56,404 nucleotides of DNA. Source: Burkholderiales bacterium. Lineage in GTDB: Bacteria; Pseudomonadota; Gammaproteobacteria; Burkholderiales; SG8-39. Location of the stretch: positions 1 through 56,404 of the forward strand of contig JAOAEA010000010.1 in assembly GCA_026417035.1 (NCBI GenBank), written 5' to 3'. The position numbers and the translations under genes are program-made. This document shows, in pieces, positions 7,340 through 15,929 of the stretch. Numbering within the stretch: the stretch's first letter is position 1; each line of letters opens with the position of its first letter. Below the pieces are notes generated by a model. It ran no database searches and was not told the DNA's origin. It saw only the letters and a program-made list of their open reading frames with translations.

Positions 7340-8317
7340 ATGATCCTGTATGCCTTCCGCCGGCTGCTCGAGAGCGTCGTCGTGCTCTTCGCGATGTCGC
7401 TCGTCGTGTTCCTGTCGGTCTACGCGATCGGCAACCCGGTCGACATCCTGGTGAGCCCGCAGGCCGACGCGCAGGAGATCGAGCGCGCGATCCGCGGCCT
7501 GGGCCTCGACCGGCCGCTCTGGGAGCAGTACGCGGTGTTCCTCCGGCAGGCGGCCGCGGGCGACCTCGGCCACTCGTTCGCGTTCAACGTGCCCGCGATC
7601 GGGCTCATCCTCGAGCGGATGCCGGCGACGCTGGAGCTCGCGGGCGCGGCGATGCTCGTCGCCGTGGGGCTCGGCATCCCGCTCGGACTCTGGGCCGGCC
7701 TGCGCCCGGAATCGGCTTCCGCGAAAGCGATCATGGCCGGCTCGATCCTCGGCTTCTCGCTGCCGACGTTCTGGGTGGGGCTCGTCCTCGTCATGGTGTT
7801 CTCGGTGTGGCTCGGCTGGCTGCCCGCGAGCGGCCGGGGTCCGACGACCGACCTCCTGGGCGTGCCGGTGAGCTTCCTCTCGCGGGAGGGGCTGCGCCAC
7901 CTCCTCCTGCCGGCCGCCACGCTCGCGCTCTTCAAGCTGTCGCTGCTCGCGCGCCTCACGCGCGCCGGGACGCGCGAGGCGCTCGCGCAGGACTACGTGA
8001 AGTTCGCGCGCGCGAAGGGGCTCGCGACCCGGCGCGTCGTCGGCGTGCACGTGCTCAAGAACATCCTCGTCCCGATCGTCACGGTGATCGGGCTCGAGCT
8101 CGGCTCGGTGATCGCCTTCGCGATCGTCACCGAGACGATCTTCGCCTGGCCGGGGATGGGGAAGCTCCTCATCGACGCGATCGGCGTGCTCGACCGGCCC
8201 GTGATCGTGGCCTACCTGCTCGTGACCGTGACGCTCTTCGTCCTGATCAACCTCGTGGTGGACCTCGCGTACTCGGCGCTCGACCCGCGGGTGCGGCTCG
8301 CGGAGGCGCGGGCTTGA
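7340..8317 (+). CDS. ABC transporter permease, DppB/OppB type
   Basis: The 325-residue inner-membrane protein begins MILYAFRRLLESVVVLFAMS, a first membrane helix typical of DppB/OppB. It has about six helices. The ABC-contact loop reads LARLTRAGTREALAQDYVKFARAKGL, which matches the EAA motif of this family, and HVLKNILVPIVTVIG follows. It should form a heterodimer with the DppC-type permease downstream. The gap to that gene (171 bases) is occupied by an inverted-repeat element. Confidence 0.92.
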   Translation: MILYAFRRLLESVVVLFAMSLVVFLSVYAIGNPVDILVSPQADAQEIERAIRGLGLDRPLWEQYAVFLRQAAAGDLGHSFAFNVPAIGLILERMPATLELAGAAMLVAVGLGIPLGLWAGLRPESASAKAIMAGSILGFSLPTFWVGLVLVMVFSVWLGWLPASGRGPTTDLLGVPVSFLSREGLRHLLLPAATLALFKLSLLARLTRAGTREALAQDYVKFARAKGLATRRVVGVHVLKNILVPIVTVIGLELGSVIAFAIVTETIFAWPGMGKLLIDAIGVLDRPVIVAYLLVTVTLFVLINLVVDLAYSALDPRVRLAEARA

Positions 8318-8321
8318 AGGG

Positions 8322-8477
8322 GGAACCGCGAAGGCGCGAAGGACGCACGGGTCCGCGGAACGAATGAGGCTGGCAACGGGCAGGCGCGGGATCGGCGTGA
8401 CTGCGGTGGGCGCTCTCGCGAAGCGCGGCACCCGAGCATTCGGCGTTCCCTGGCGCGCTTCGCGCCCTCGCGGTTCC
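8322..8477. repeat. Inverted-repeat-bounded intergenic element (copy 1)
   Basis: A 156-base stretch between two permease genes is bounded by near-perfect 20-base inverted repeats. The left arm is GGAACCGCGAAGGCGCGAAG (8322-8341). The right arm (8458-8477) is its reverse complement with one mismatch. The interior shows no gene. A second element with related arms lies at 11480-11625. The size and arms suggest a miniature non-autonomous or REP-like element. Confidence 0.6.
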
Positions 8478-8488
8478 GTTGGCGGGAC

Positions 8489-9370
8489 ATGACGCACGAC
8501 GACACCCTGCTCCGCCGCCTGGCCGCCGACTTCGCCGCGTCGCGGCTCGCGCTCGCCGGGCTCGCGCTGCTCGCGGCGATCGCCGCCGCCGCGATCCTCG
8601 CGCCGTGGCTCGCGCCGCAGAACCCGTACGACCTCGCCGAGCTCGACCTCGCCGCGAGCCGGCTGCCGCCGGGAGCGCGCTCGGCCGACGGGACGACCTT
8701 CTGGCTCGGCACCGACGGCCAGGGGCGCGACATGCTCTCGGCGATCCTCTACGGCCTGCGGATCTCGATCGGGGTCGGCGTCGCCGCGACCCTGCTCGCG
8801 CTCGCGATCGGCGCCGCCGTCGGGCTCGTCGCCGCCTGGGCCGGCGGACGCACGGAGAGCGTCGTCATGCGCGTGGTCGACCTCCAGCTCTCGTTCCCGG
8901 CGATCCTGATCGCGCTCGTGCTGCTCGCCGTCCTCGGCCCGGGCGTCGGCAAGATCGTGTTCGCGCTGGTCGCGGCGCAGTGGGCCTACTACGCGCGCAC
9001 CGTGCGCGGCGCGGCGCTCGCGGAGCGGCGCAAGGAGTACGTGGACGCCGCGGTGGTGCTCGCCCTGCCGCGCGCGCGCATCCTCTTTGGCCACCTGCTC
9101 CCCAACGTGCTGCCGCCGCTCGTCGTCGTGGCCACGGTACAGGTGGCGAACGCGATCGCGCTCGAGGCGACGCTCTCGTTCCTCGGCCTCGGCCTGCCGG
9201 TCACCGAGCCCTCGCTCGGGCTGCTGATCGCCAACGGCTACGCCTACCTCCTCTCCGGAAAGTACTGGATCAGTTTCTTCCCCGGCGTGGCGCTCGCCAC
9301 GACCATCGTGGCGGTCAACCTCGTGGGCGACCGGCTGCGCGACGCGCTGAACCCGAGGCTCGCGCAGTGA
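8489..9370 (+). CDS. ABC transporter permease, DppC/OppC type
   Basis: The 293-residue protein has the OppC-type N-terminal helix (about 19-45), then the conserved LGTDGQGRDMLSAILYGLRISIGVG segment that opens the transporter core. The EAA-like loop RGAALAERRKEYVDAAVVLALPRARILFGHLLPNVLPPL is present. It pairs with the DppB-type permease upstream to form the membrane channel. The ATG at 8489 follows a GGCGGGAC sequence and the inverted-repeat element. Confidence 0.92.
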   Translation: MTHDDTLLRRLAADFAASRLALAGLALLAAIAAAAILAPWLAPQNPYDLAELDLAASRLPPGARSADGTTFWLGTDGQGRDMLSAILYGLRISIGVGVAATLLALAIGAAVGLVAAWAGGRTESVVMRVVDLQLSFPAILIALVLLAVLGPGVGKIVFALVAAQWAYYARTVRGAALAERRKEYVDAAVVLALPRARILFGHLLPNVLPPLVVVATVQVANAIALEATLSFLGLGLPVTEPSLGLLIANGYAYLLSGKYWISFFPGVALATTIVAVNLVGDRLRDALNPRLAQ

Positions 9371-9515
9371 TGCGGGCGGCGCGCCGGCGCGCAGGAAAGC
9401 GAACGCGCTCCGCGTCCGACGGCAGCGCGCGCCCTCCCCGGTCGTTGCAGGCGCACGCCGTCGCCAGACACCGGCTCGCAGCGGCCCGCCGCGTCCTCCG
9501 CATTGAGGTTTCCGT

Positions 9516-10487
9516 GTGACCGTGGCCACCCTCCGCGTCGAGAACCTCCGCACCCACTTCTTCACGCGCCATGGGGTCGTGAAGGCGGTGGATGGCGTGT
9601 CGTTCGAGGTTCGCGCCGGGCGGATCCTCGGGCTCGTCGGCGAGTCGGGCTCGGGCAAGTCGGTCACCGGCTTCTCCATCCTCGGCCTCGTCGACCCGCC
9701 GGGGCGGATCGTGGACGGGCGGATCCTCCTCGAGGGCCGGGATCTGCGGGCGCTCGACGCCGAGGGCCTGCGCGCGCTGCGCGGCGACCGCGTCGCGATG
9801 GTGTTCCAGGACCCGATGATGACGCTGAACCCGGTGCTCACCATCGGCACGCAGCTCGCCGAGACCGTGCGCGCGCATCGCCGCGTCTCGCGTGCGGCCG
9901 CGCGCGATGAAGCCCGCGCCGCGCTCGCGCGCGTCGGCATCGCCTCGCCCGATGCGCGGCTCGCCGCCTATCCGCACCAGTTCTCGGGCGGCATGCGCCA
10001 GCGCGTCGCGATCGCGATCGCGCTCATCAACCGCCCGGCGCTGGTGATCGCCGACGAGCCGACCACCGCGCTCGACGTCACCATCCAGGGCCAGATCCTC
10101 GCCGAGATGCAATCGCTCGTGCGCGCGAGCGGCGCCGCGCTCGTCTGGATCACGCACGACCTCGCGGTGGTCGCGGGTCTCGCCGACGAGGTCGCGGTGA
10201 TGTACGCCGGCCGCATCGTGGAGCGCGGCCCCGTGGACGCGGTGCTCGACCGGCCCTTGCACCCCTACACGCGCGGCCTCGTCGACTCGGTGCCGAGCCG
10301 CCGCGCGCGTGGCGAGCCGCTGCGGCAGATCCCTGGCATGGCGCCCTCGCCCGCGGCGCTGCCGGCGGGCTGCGCCTTCCGCAGCCGCTGCGACCGCGCG
10401 AGCGCCGCCTGCCTCGCCGAGCCCGGCGCGACGCTGACGCGCGACGGCCGCGAGGTGCGGTGCTTCCACCCGCTCGAGGCGCCGTGA
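9516..10487 (+). CDS. ABC transporter ATP-binding protein, DppD/OppD type
   Basis: The 323-residue ATPase has Walker A GESGSGKS (42-49), the signature FSGGMRQRVAIAIAL, Walker B ALVIADEPTTALD and the switch histidine in WITHDLAVVAG. The C-terminal oligopeptide/nickel domain has the cysteine-rich CAFRSRCDRASAAC...CFHP pattern, which in some members binds a 4Fe-4S cluster. The GTG at 9516 is the best start. The stop overlaps the next ATPase by four bases (GTGA). It powers import together with the DppF-type partner. Confidence 0.92.
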   Translation: MTVATLRVENLRTHFFTRHGVVKAVDGVSFEVRAGRILGLVGESGSGKSVTGFSILGLVDPPGRIVDGRILLEGRDLRALDAEGLRALRGDRVAMVFQDPMMTLNPVLTIGTQLAETVRAHRRVSRAAARDEARAALARVGIASPDARLAAYPHQFSGGMRQRVAIAIALINRPALVIADEPTTALDVTIQGQILAEMQSLVRASGAALVWITHDLAVVAGLADEVAVMYAGRIVERGPVDAVLDRPLHPYTRGLVDSVPSRRARGEPLRQIPGMAPSPAALPAGCAFRSRCDRASAACLAEPGATLTRDGREVRCFHPLEAP

Positions 10488-11491
10488 CCGCGCCGCTCCT
10501 CGAGCTGCGCGCGGTCTCGATGCGCTTCGCGAGGCCGCTCGACACGGCCGCGCGCATCGCGCGCGCGCTGGGAGCGAACGTCGGCGAGGCGGCCGTGCAC
10601 GCGCTCGACGGCGTGAGCCTCGCCGTGGCGCAAGGGGAGGTCGTCGGCCTCGTCGGCGAATCCGGCTGCGGCAAGTCCACGCTCGCGCGGATCGCCGTCG
10701 GCCTGCACGCGCCGAGCGCCGGCGAGCGGTTGTGGAAAGGCAGGCCCACGGCGTCGCTGCGCGGCGACGCAGCGCTGCGCGCGCGGCTCGCGGCGCAGAT
10801 GATCTTCCAGGATCCGCTCGCGTCGCTCAACCCGCGCATGCGCGTCGCGGAGCTCGTCGGCGAGGCGCCGGTCGTGCACGGCCTGGTGCAGCGAGCGGGG
10901 CGGCGCGGGTATGTCGCGGAGCTGCTCGAGCGCGTCGGCCTCGACGCTTCGGTCGCGCGCCGCTACCCGCACCAGCTCTCGGGCGGCCAGCGCGCCCGCG
11001 TCGGCATCGCCCGCGCGCTCGCGGTGCGTCCGGAGCTCCTCGTCTGCGACGAGGCGGTCGCGGCGCTCGACGTCTCGGTCCAGGCGCAGGTGCTCAACCT
11101 CTTCGCAGCGCTGCGCCGCGACCTCGGCCTCGCCTACCTCTTCATCAGCCACGATCTCGGCGTGGTGCGCTACCTCGCCGACCGCGTCGCCGTCATGTAC
11201 CTCGGCCGCATCGTGGAGAGCGCGCCGGCGGAGGCGCTCTTCGCCGCGCCGCGGCACCCCTACACGCGGGCGCTGCTCGCCGAGATGCCGCGCCTCGAAG
11301 TACGGCGCAAGCGCTTCGCGGCGGTGCGCGGCGAGATCCCCTCGCCGCTCGCCCCGCCGCCCGGCTGCCACTTCCATCCGCGCTGCCCGCACGCGATGCC
11401 GCGCTGTAGAATGCAGCGGCCGGAACTCGCGGAGGTGGCGCCAGGGCGGTTTGCGGCGTGCTTCCTCGACGTCACGGCCGAACCGCAATAG
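10484..11491 (+). CDS. ABC transporter ATP-binding protein, DppF/OppF type
   Basis: The 335-residue ATPase has Walker A GESGCGKS (58-65), the signature LSGGQRARVGIARAL, Walker B LLVCDEAVAALD and FISHDLGVVRYLAD. The C-terminal domain has the GCHFHPRCPHAMPRC cysteine cluster of the oligopeptide/nickel family. About 20 residues are inserted between the first strand and the Walker A motif (PLDTAARIARALGANVGEA). The GTG start overlaps the upstream stop. The stop codon lies inside the left arm of the second inverted-repeat element. Confidence 0.92.
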   Translation: MTAPLLELRAVSMRFARPLDTAARIARALGANVGEAAVHALDGVSLAVAQGEVVGLVGESGCGKSTLARIAVGLHAPSAGERLWKGRPTASLRGDAALRARLAAQMIFQDPLASLNPRMRVAELVGEAPVVHGLVQRAGRRGYVAELLERVGLDASVARRYPHQLSGGQRARVGIARALAVRPELLVCDEAVAALDVSVQAQVLNLFAALRRDLGLAYLFISHDLGVVRYLADRVAVMYLGRIVESAPAEALFAAPRHPYTRALLAEMPRLEVRRKRFAAVRGEIPSPLAPPPGCHFHPRCPHAMPRCRMQRPELAEVAPGRFAACFLDVTAEPQ

Positions 11492-11625
11492 CGCGAAGGG
11501 CGCGAAGCTTTCGCAGGCCATCGCGTGCGAGAAGCAGCCGGCCCTCACCGGCCCGGGACCGAGCCCGGGCAGCGTCGCGCTCGCCTTTTGCGCGGCTTCG
11601 TGAGTTTCGCGCTTTTTGCGGTTCC
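11480..11625. repeat. Inverted-repeat-bounded intergenic element (copy 2)
   Basis: The left arm (11480-11507, GAACCGCAATAGCGCGAAGG and onward) and the right arm (11596-11625) are imperfect inverted copies sharing GAACCGCAA and AGCGCGAA. The arms match the family of those at 8322-8477, and the size is similar (146 bases). The left arm includes the DppF-type gene's stop codon. I see no gene inside. Confidence 0.5.
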
Positions 11626-11644
11626 GCTCCCGGCCTGCAAGACG

Positions 11645-12817
11645 ATGGACCCCGCCCCCAAGCTGCCCATCCGCGACGACACCTGGGAAACGCTCCGGCA
11701 ACTCGTCGCGTTCGACACGACGAGCCGCGAGTCGAACCTCGGCCTGATCGAGTGGGCGCGCGACCGCCTCGCCGCGCTCGGCGCTAGCACGCGGCTCACC
11801 TGGGACGCGAGCGGGCGCAAGGCGAACCTCTTCGCGACCGTCGGCGCGGGCGCGCGCGGCGGCATCGTTCTCTCCGGCCACACCGACGTCGTGCCGGTGG
11901 ACGGGCAGGATTGGGACTCCGACCCGTTCGTCGCGACGCTCGCGGGCGACCGCATCCACGGCCGCGGCACCTGCGACATGAAGGGCTTTCTCGCCGTCGC
12001 GCTCGCCGCTGCGCCGCGCTTCGCCGCCGCCCGCCTCCGGGCGCCGGTGCACTTCGCGCTCTCCTACGACGAGGAGGTCGGCTGCCTCGGCGTGCGCGGC
12101 CTGATCGCCGACCTCGTCGCGAACGGCATCACCGCGGCCGGATGCATCGTCGGCGAGCCGACGCTCATGCAGGTGGTGATCGCCAACAAGGGCAAGCGCA
12201 CCTACCGCTGCACGGTCCGCGGCCGCGAGGCGCACTCGGCGCTCACGCCCCGGGGTGTGAACGCCGTCGAGCACGCGGCGAAGCTCGTCGTGCACATCCG
12301 CCACCTCGCCGACCGCCTCGCGGCGACCGAGGCGCGCGAGCACGGCTTCGAGGTGCCGTTCACCACCTTGCAGACCGGCACGATCCGCGGCGGCAGCGCG
12401 CCGAACGTCGTGCCGCGCGAGTGCGTCTTCGACTTCGAGCTCCGCCACCTGCCCGGCGCCGATCCCGACGCGCTCGAGCGCGAGATCCGCGACTACGCCG
12501 AGCGCGTCGTGCTCGCCGAGATGCGGCGCGTCGCGCCGGAGGCGGAGGTCGTGATCGAGACGAAGTCCGAGATCCCCGGCCTCGCGACCGACGAGAGCGA
12601 GGCGCTCGCGCGGCTCGGCCAGGTGCTCGCGCGCCGCGCGGGCTTCGCCCGGGTGGGCTACGCTGCGGAAGCCGGGCTGTTCCAGGCGATCGGCATCCCG
12701 TCGATCATCTGCGGCCCGGGCTCGATCGAGCAGGCGCACAAGCCGAACGAGTGGATCGCGCTCGCGCAGTGCGAGGCGTTCATGGACCGGCTCTGCGAAG
12801 AGCTGGCGAAGGACTGA
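11645..12817 (+). CDS. argE: M20 family deacetylase/peptidase, ArgE-like (acetylornithine deacetylase)
   Basis: The 390-residue zinc hydrolase has the M20 metal ligands in order: H79 and D81 in [12 protein letters not shown]111 in [10 protein letters not shown], the general base in YDEEVGCLG (E143/E144), EPT after the dimerisation strand, and a late [10 protein letters not shown]...QAHKPNEW segment with the last histidine. The sequence resembles ArgE most closely. ArgE removes acetyl from N-acetylornithine in arginine synthesis. However, the genome also carries argJ (46273-47502), which makes ArgE redundant, and this gene follows a peptide importer. A peptidase or other amidohydrolase role is therefore an alternative. 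I chose the ATG at 11645; an upstream extension would read through repeat DNA. Confidence 0.82.
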   Translation: MDPAPKLPIRDDTWETLRQLVAFDTTSRESNLGLIEWARDRLAALGASTRLTWDASGRKANLFATVGAGARGGIVLSGHTDVVPVDGQDWDSDPFVATLAGDRIHGRGTCDMKGFLAVALAAAPRFAAARLRAPVHFALSYDEEVGCLGVRGLIADLVANGITAAGCIVGEPTLMQVVIANKGKRTYRCTVRGREAHSALTPRGVNAVEHAAKLVVHIRHLADRLAATEAREHGFEVPFTTLQTGTIRGGSAPNVVPRECVFDFELRHLPGADPDALEREIRDYAERVVLAEMRRVAPEAEVVIETKSEIPGLATDESEALARLGQVLARRAGFARVGYAAEAGLFQAIGIPSIICGPGSIEQAHKPNEWIALAQCEAFMDRLCEELAKD

Positions 12818-12819
12818 CG

Positions 12820-14376
12820 ATGGGGAACTGGCAGCGGTTCAACGCCCTGCGCGCGTGCTGCGCGGCGACCGGCATCGCGCTCGACGCGAGCCGCATGGGC
12901 TTTCACGAGGCGTGGCTCGCGTCGATGGGCACGGCGTTCGCGCGCGCCTTCGCGGCGATGCGCGAGCTCGAGGCGGGCGCGGTGGCGAACCCCGACGAGC
13001 GGCGCATGGTCGGCCACTACTGGCTGCGCGCGCCGCGCCTCGCGCCGACCGCGGCGATCGCGCGCGAGATCGAGGCAGCGGTGGGCGCGGTCAAGGCCTT
13101 CGCCGCCGACGTGCACGCGGGTCGCGTCCGTCCGCAGCGCGCGCCGCGATTCACCGACGTGCTCGCGGTCGGCATCGGCGGCTCGGCGCTCGGGCCGCAG
13201 CTCGTCGCGGACGCGCTCGGCAGCCCGGCGACCGACCGCATGCGCGTGCACTTCGTCGACAACACCGACCCCGACGGCATCGCGCGCACGTTCGCCGCGC
13301 TCTCCGGCCGGCTCGACGCGACGCTCGCGATCGTCACCAGCAAGAGCGGCGGCACCCCGGAGACGCGCAACGGCATGCTCGCGGCCGAGGATGCCTGGCG
13401 GCGCGCCGGCCTCGACTTCGCGCGCCACGCCGTGGCGATCACCATGCCGGGCTCGCAGCTCGAGCGCCACGCCGCCGCCTGGCTCGCCCGCTTCGCGATG
13501 TTCGACTGGGTCGGCGGCCGCACGAGCGAGCTCTCCGCGGTGGGCCTCCTGCCCGCCGCCCTGCAGGGGTTCGACGTGGACGCTCTCCTCGCCGGCGCGG
13601 CGGCGATGGACGAGACGACGCGCGCGGCGGACGTGCGCGCCAACCCGGCGGCCCTGATGGCGGCCGCGTGGTTCCACGCCACGGACGGCCGCGGCGCGAA
13701 GGACATGGTCGTGATCCCCTACAAGGACCGGCTCGCGCTGCTCGCCCGCTACCTGCAGCAGCTCGTCATGGAATCGCTCGGCAAGCGCGAGGACCTCGCC
13801 GGGCGTGTGGTCGAGCAGGGCCTCACCGTGTACGGCAACAAGGGCTCGACCGATCAGCACGCCTACGTGCAGCAGCTGCGCGACGGCGTGCCGAACTTCT
13901 TCCTCGCACTCGTGCGGGTGCTCGAGGCCGGCAGCGATGCCCTCGAAGTGGAGCCGGGCATCACCTCGGGTGACTACCTCCACGCCTTCCTGCTCGGCAC
14001 CCGCGAGGCGATCGGGGAGCGCGGCCGCCCGACGCTCACGGTGACGCTGCCGCGCGTGGACGCGAGGCGCCTCGGCGCGCTGATCGCGCTGTTCGAGCGC
14101 GCGGTCGGGCTCTATGCCTCGCTCGTGGGGATCAACGCCTACCACCAGCCGGGGGTCGAGGCCGGAAAGAAGGCGGCCGCCGGCATCCTCGCGCTGCAGG
14201 CGAGCCTCGCCGCGGCGCTCGGCGACGAGCCGAGGAGCGCCGCGGCGCTCGCGCGCGCCGCCGGGTCGGACGACGTCGAGGGCGCGTTCCTCCTGCTCGA
14301 GCACCTCGCCGCGAACGGCCGCGCGCGGATGCTCCCCGGCGCGACGCCGGCCGACGCGCGGTTCGCGCGCGCCTGA
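12820..14376 (+). CDS. pgi: Glucose-6-phosphate isomerase
   Basis: The 518-residue cytosolic enzyme interconverts glucose 6-phosphate and fructose 6-phosphate. Family signs are [13 protein letters not shown], the sugar-phosphate-binding [12 protein letters not shown] segment, [15 protein letters not shown] and [18 protein letters not shown], which contains the conserved catalytic-site region. The length fits the shorter bacterial form of the family rather than the 550-residue E. coli form. The ATG is two bases after the stop of the M20 gene, so the two are probably co-transcribed. Confidence 0.93.
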   Translation: MGNWQRFNALRACCAATGIALDASRMGFHEAWLASMGTAFARAFAAMRELEAGAVANPDERRMVGHYWLRAPRLAPTAAIAREIEAAVGAVKAFAADVHAGRVRPQRAPRFTDVLAVGIGGSALGPQLVADALGSPATDRMRVHFVDNTDPDGIARTFAALSGRLDATLAIVTSKSGGTPETRNGMLAAEDAWRRAGLDFARHAVAITMPGSQLERHAAAWLARFAMFDWVGGRTSELSAVGLLPAALQGFDVDALLAGAAAMDETTRAADVRANPAALMAAAWFHATDGRGAKDMVVIPYKDRLALLARYLQQLVMESLGKREDLAGRVVEQGLTVYGNKGSTDQHAYVQQLRDGVPNFFLALVRVLEAGSDALEVEPGITSGDYLHAFLLGTREAIGERGRPTLTVTLPRVDARRLGALIALFERAVGLYASLVGINAYHQPGVEAGKKAAAGILALQASLAAALGDEPRSAAALARAAGSDDVEGAFLLLEHLAANGRARMLPGATPADARFARA

Positions 14377-14385
14377 GCGGCGGCG

Positions 14386-15198
14386 TCACTGCCGCGGCGT
14401 GCGCACGTTCGGCGGCGCGGCCGGCTCCCAGTTCGTCCGGAAGGGGTTGATGTCGAGCCCCCCGCGGCGCGTGTAGCGCGCGTAGACCGAGAGCCGCTCG
14501 GGGCGGCAGCGGGCGGCGATGTCGACGAAGATGCGCTCCACGCAATGCTCGTGGAAGTCGGCGTGCCCGCGGAAGGAGACGACATAGGCGAGCAGCCCCG
14601 CCCTGTCGATGCGCGGCCCGCGGTAGCGCACCTGGACGCTCGCCCAGTCAGGCTGGCCTGTCACCGGGCAGTTCGATTTCAGGAGGTCGGACACCAGCGT
14701 TTCCTCGACCGCCTCGCCGCGCGCGGCGAGCAGCGCCGGATTGGGCAGGTAATCCGCGATCGCGACGTCCACGGCGTCGAGCGATTCGCCCTCGAGCGGG
14801 CGGGCCTCGAGCGGCGCCGCCGCGCTCGCGAGCACGACCGACACCGGCGCCCCGCAGGCCGCGCCGACGTCGCGCGCGATCGCCGCGCGCACCGCGGCCG
14901 CGTCCGCGAAGACGGTCTGGCTGAACGCGTTGAGATAGAGCTTGAACGATTTCGACTCGACGATCGCAGGCGACTCGCACGGGACCGACACCGTCGCGAG
15001 CGCCACCTCGGGCTTGCCCTTCGGCCCGAGCCACGAGAGCTCGTACGCGTTCCAGACGTCCACGCCCGTGAACGGCAACGCGCCCGCGAGCGCGAGCCTC
15101 GCGCGACCCTCGTCCCGGGCGATCGGAAAGAGCAGCGTCGGGTCGTAGCGCTCGGGACACGGGACTTCCCGGCCGAGCGGCGCTTCGGGGCTCGCCAT
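14386..15198 (-). CDS. queF: NADPH-dependent 7-cyano-7-deazaguanine reductase (type II QueF)
   Basis: QueF reduces preQ0 to preQ1 in queuosine synthesis. The 270-residue length is that of the long, duplicated-fold form (type II). The QueF motif [10 protein letters not shown] (81-90) binds NADPH. C177 in [12 protein letters not shown] is the cysteine that forms the thioimide with the substrate, and D184 follows at the conserved position. It converges with pgi (nine bases apart) and is divergent from the hydrogenase genes. I saw no preQ1 riboswitch upstream of it. Confidence 0.93.
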   Translation of the reverse strand: MASPEAPLGREVPCPERYDPTLLFPIARDEGRARLALAGALPFTGVDVWNAYELSWLGPKGKPEVALATVSVPCESPAIVESKSFKLYLNAFSQTVFADAAAVRAAIARDVGAACGAPVSVVLASAAAPLEARPLEGESLDAVDVAIADYLPNPALLAARGEAVEETLVSDLLKSNCPVTGQPDWASVQVRYRGPRIDRAGLLAYVVSFRGHADFHEHCVERIFVDIAARCRPERLSVYARYTRRGGLDINPFRTNWEPAAPPNVRTPRQ

Positions 15199-15290
15199 TG
15201 GCGCAAGCGGTGCTTGGGGACGGGCCGATTCTCGCGCCCGCCGTGCACTGCAGCAAGCCCGCGCCGCGCGGAGCCCCGGCGGATGGGCGG

Positions 15291-15304
15291 TTGATCTAAG
15301 TCAA
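15291..15304. promoter_or_regulatory. FNR/ANR-type binding site upstream of hydrogenase operon
   Basis: TTGATCTAAGTCAA matches the FNR/ANR/DNR consensus TTGAT-N4-ATCAA at nine of the ten defined positions. It lies 182 bases before the first gene of the hydrogenase operon and 93 bases upstream of the divergent queF start. The hydrogenase is the natural target, which would mean induction when oxygen is low. The 180 bases between the site and the gene start show no other gene I can support. Confidence 0.65.
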
Positions 15305-15485
15305 ACGGCGACTTGCCCCCTCACGGAGACTGTGACGAGCGAAGTGCCGGACGCGGCGGATACGTTCCCTGCGGCCCCTGCCCCGGACATCGGGAAGCAG
15401 ACGCTTCCCTCCCGGAGCGACACCCGCGGGCGCTTGCGGACGTGCAGGGAGTCCTCTTCAGGAGCTTGTCGAAGGCCGGATCGGC

Positions 15486-15929
15486 GTGCGGAGGCGGACG
15501 GTGCAGGACGAGGTGTTTCCCTTGCGGTTCGAGCGCGCGCCCGCGGCGGTCCTCACCGGCAACGCGCGCCCGGTGCTCGCCGAAGTCGCCGCGCTCGCGG
15601 AGCGGTTCGCCGAATCGGGCGCAGGCGGCGCGGTGGATCTCGCCGCGATGCCGCTCTCGCCCGCCGATGTCGACTGGCTGCGCGGCACGCTCGGACGCGG
15701 CGAAGTGAGCGCAGTGATCGAGGCGGCAGGCGCGTCTTCGGTCGAGGAGACCGCGTTCGCGGGCGTGTGGTGGGTGACCCACCGCAACCCCCTCGGCGAG
15801 GTCGTCGCGGAGCTGATCGAGGTCGCGGCCGTGCCGGCGATCATCGCTGCAGCGCGCGAGGACGCCGCAGCGGGGGCCGCACGGCTCGCCGCGATCGTCG
15901 CCGCGCCCGCGGCGGAGGCCCTCGCATGA
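15486..15929 (+). CDS. HupH/HyaF-domain hydrogenase expression protein (single-domain form)
   Basis: The 147-residue protein aligns by eye with one HupH/HyaF repeat: PLRFERAPAAVLTGNARPVL, DLAAMPLSPADVDWLRGTLGRGEVSAVIEA, then an ETAFAGVWWVTHRN segment and a final helix. E. coli HyaF has two such repeats, so this is about half length. HupH/HyaF proteins assist maturation of the hydrogenase small subunit. The GTG at 15486 is used here; a GTG at 15501 would remove five residues. Its stop overlaps the small-subunit ATG by four bases (ATGA). This coupling fits a chaperone role for the product of the next gene. Confidence 0.75.
   Translation: MRRRTVQDEVFPLRFERAPAAVLTGNARPVLAEVAALAERFAESGAGGAVDLAAMPLSPADVDWLRGTLGRGEVSAVIEAAGASSVEETAFAGVWWVTHRNPLGEVVAELIEVAAVPAIIAAAREDAAAGAARLAAIVAAPAAEALA

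Noticed and set aside
11525-11644. Lipoprotein-like extension (LPAC) before the M20 deacetylase
   Set aside because: A frame upstream reads FVSFALFAVPLPACK, which mimics a lipobox. It lies within the arms of an inverted-repeat element. The M20 family of this type is cytosolic, and the ATG at 11645 gives the right length.
15199-15290. preQ1 riboswitch before queF
   Set aside because: I looked for the short A-rich tail and pseudoknot pattern and did not find it in the queF leader.
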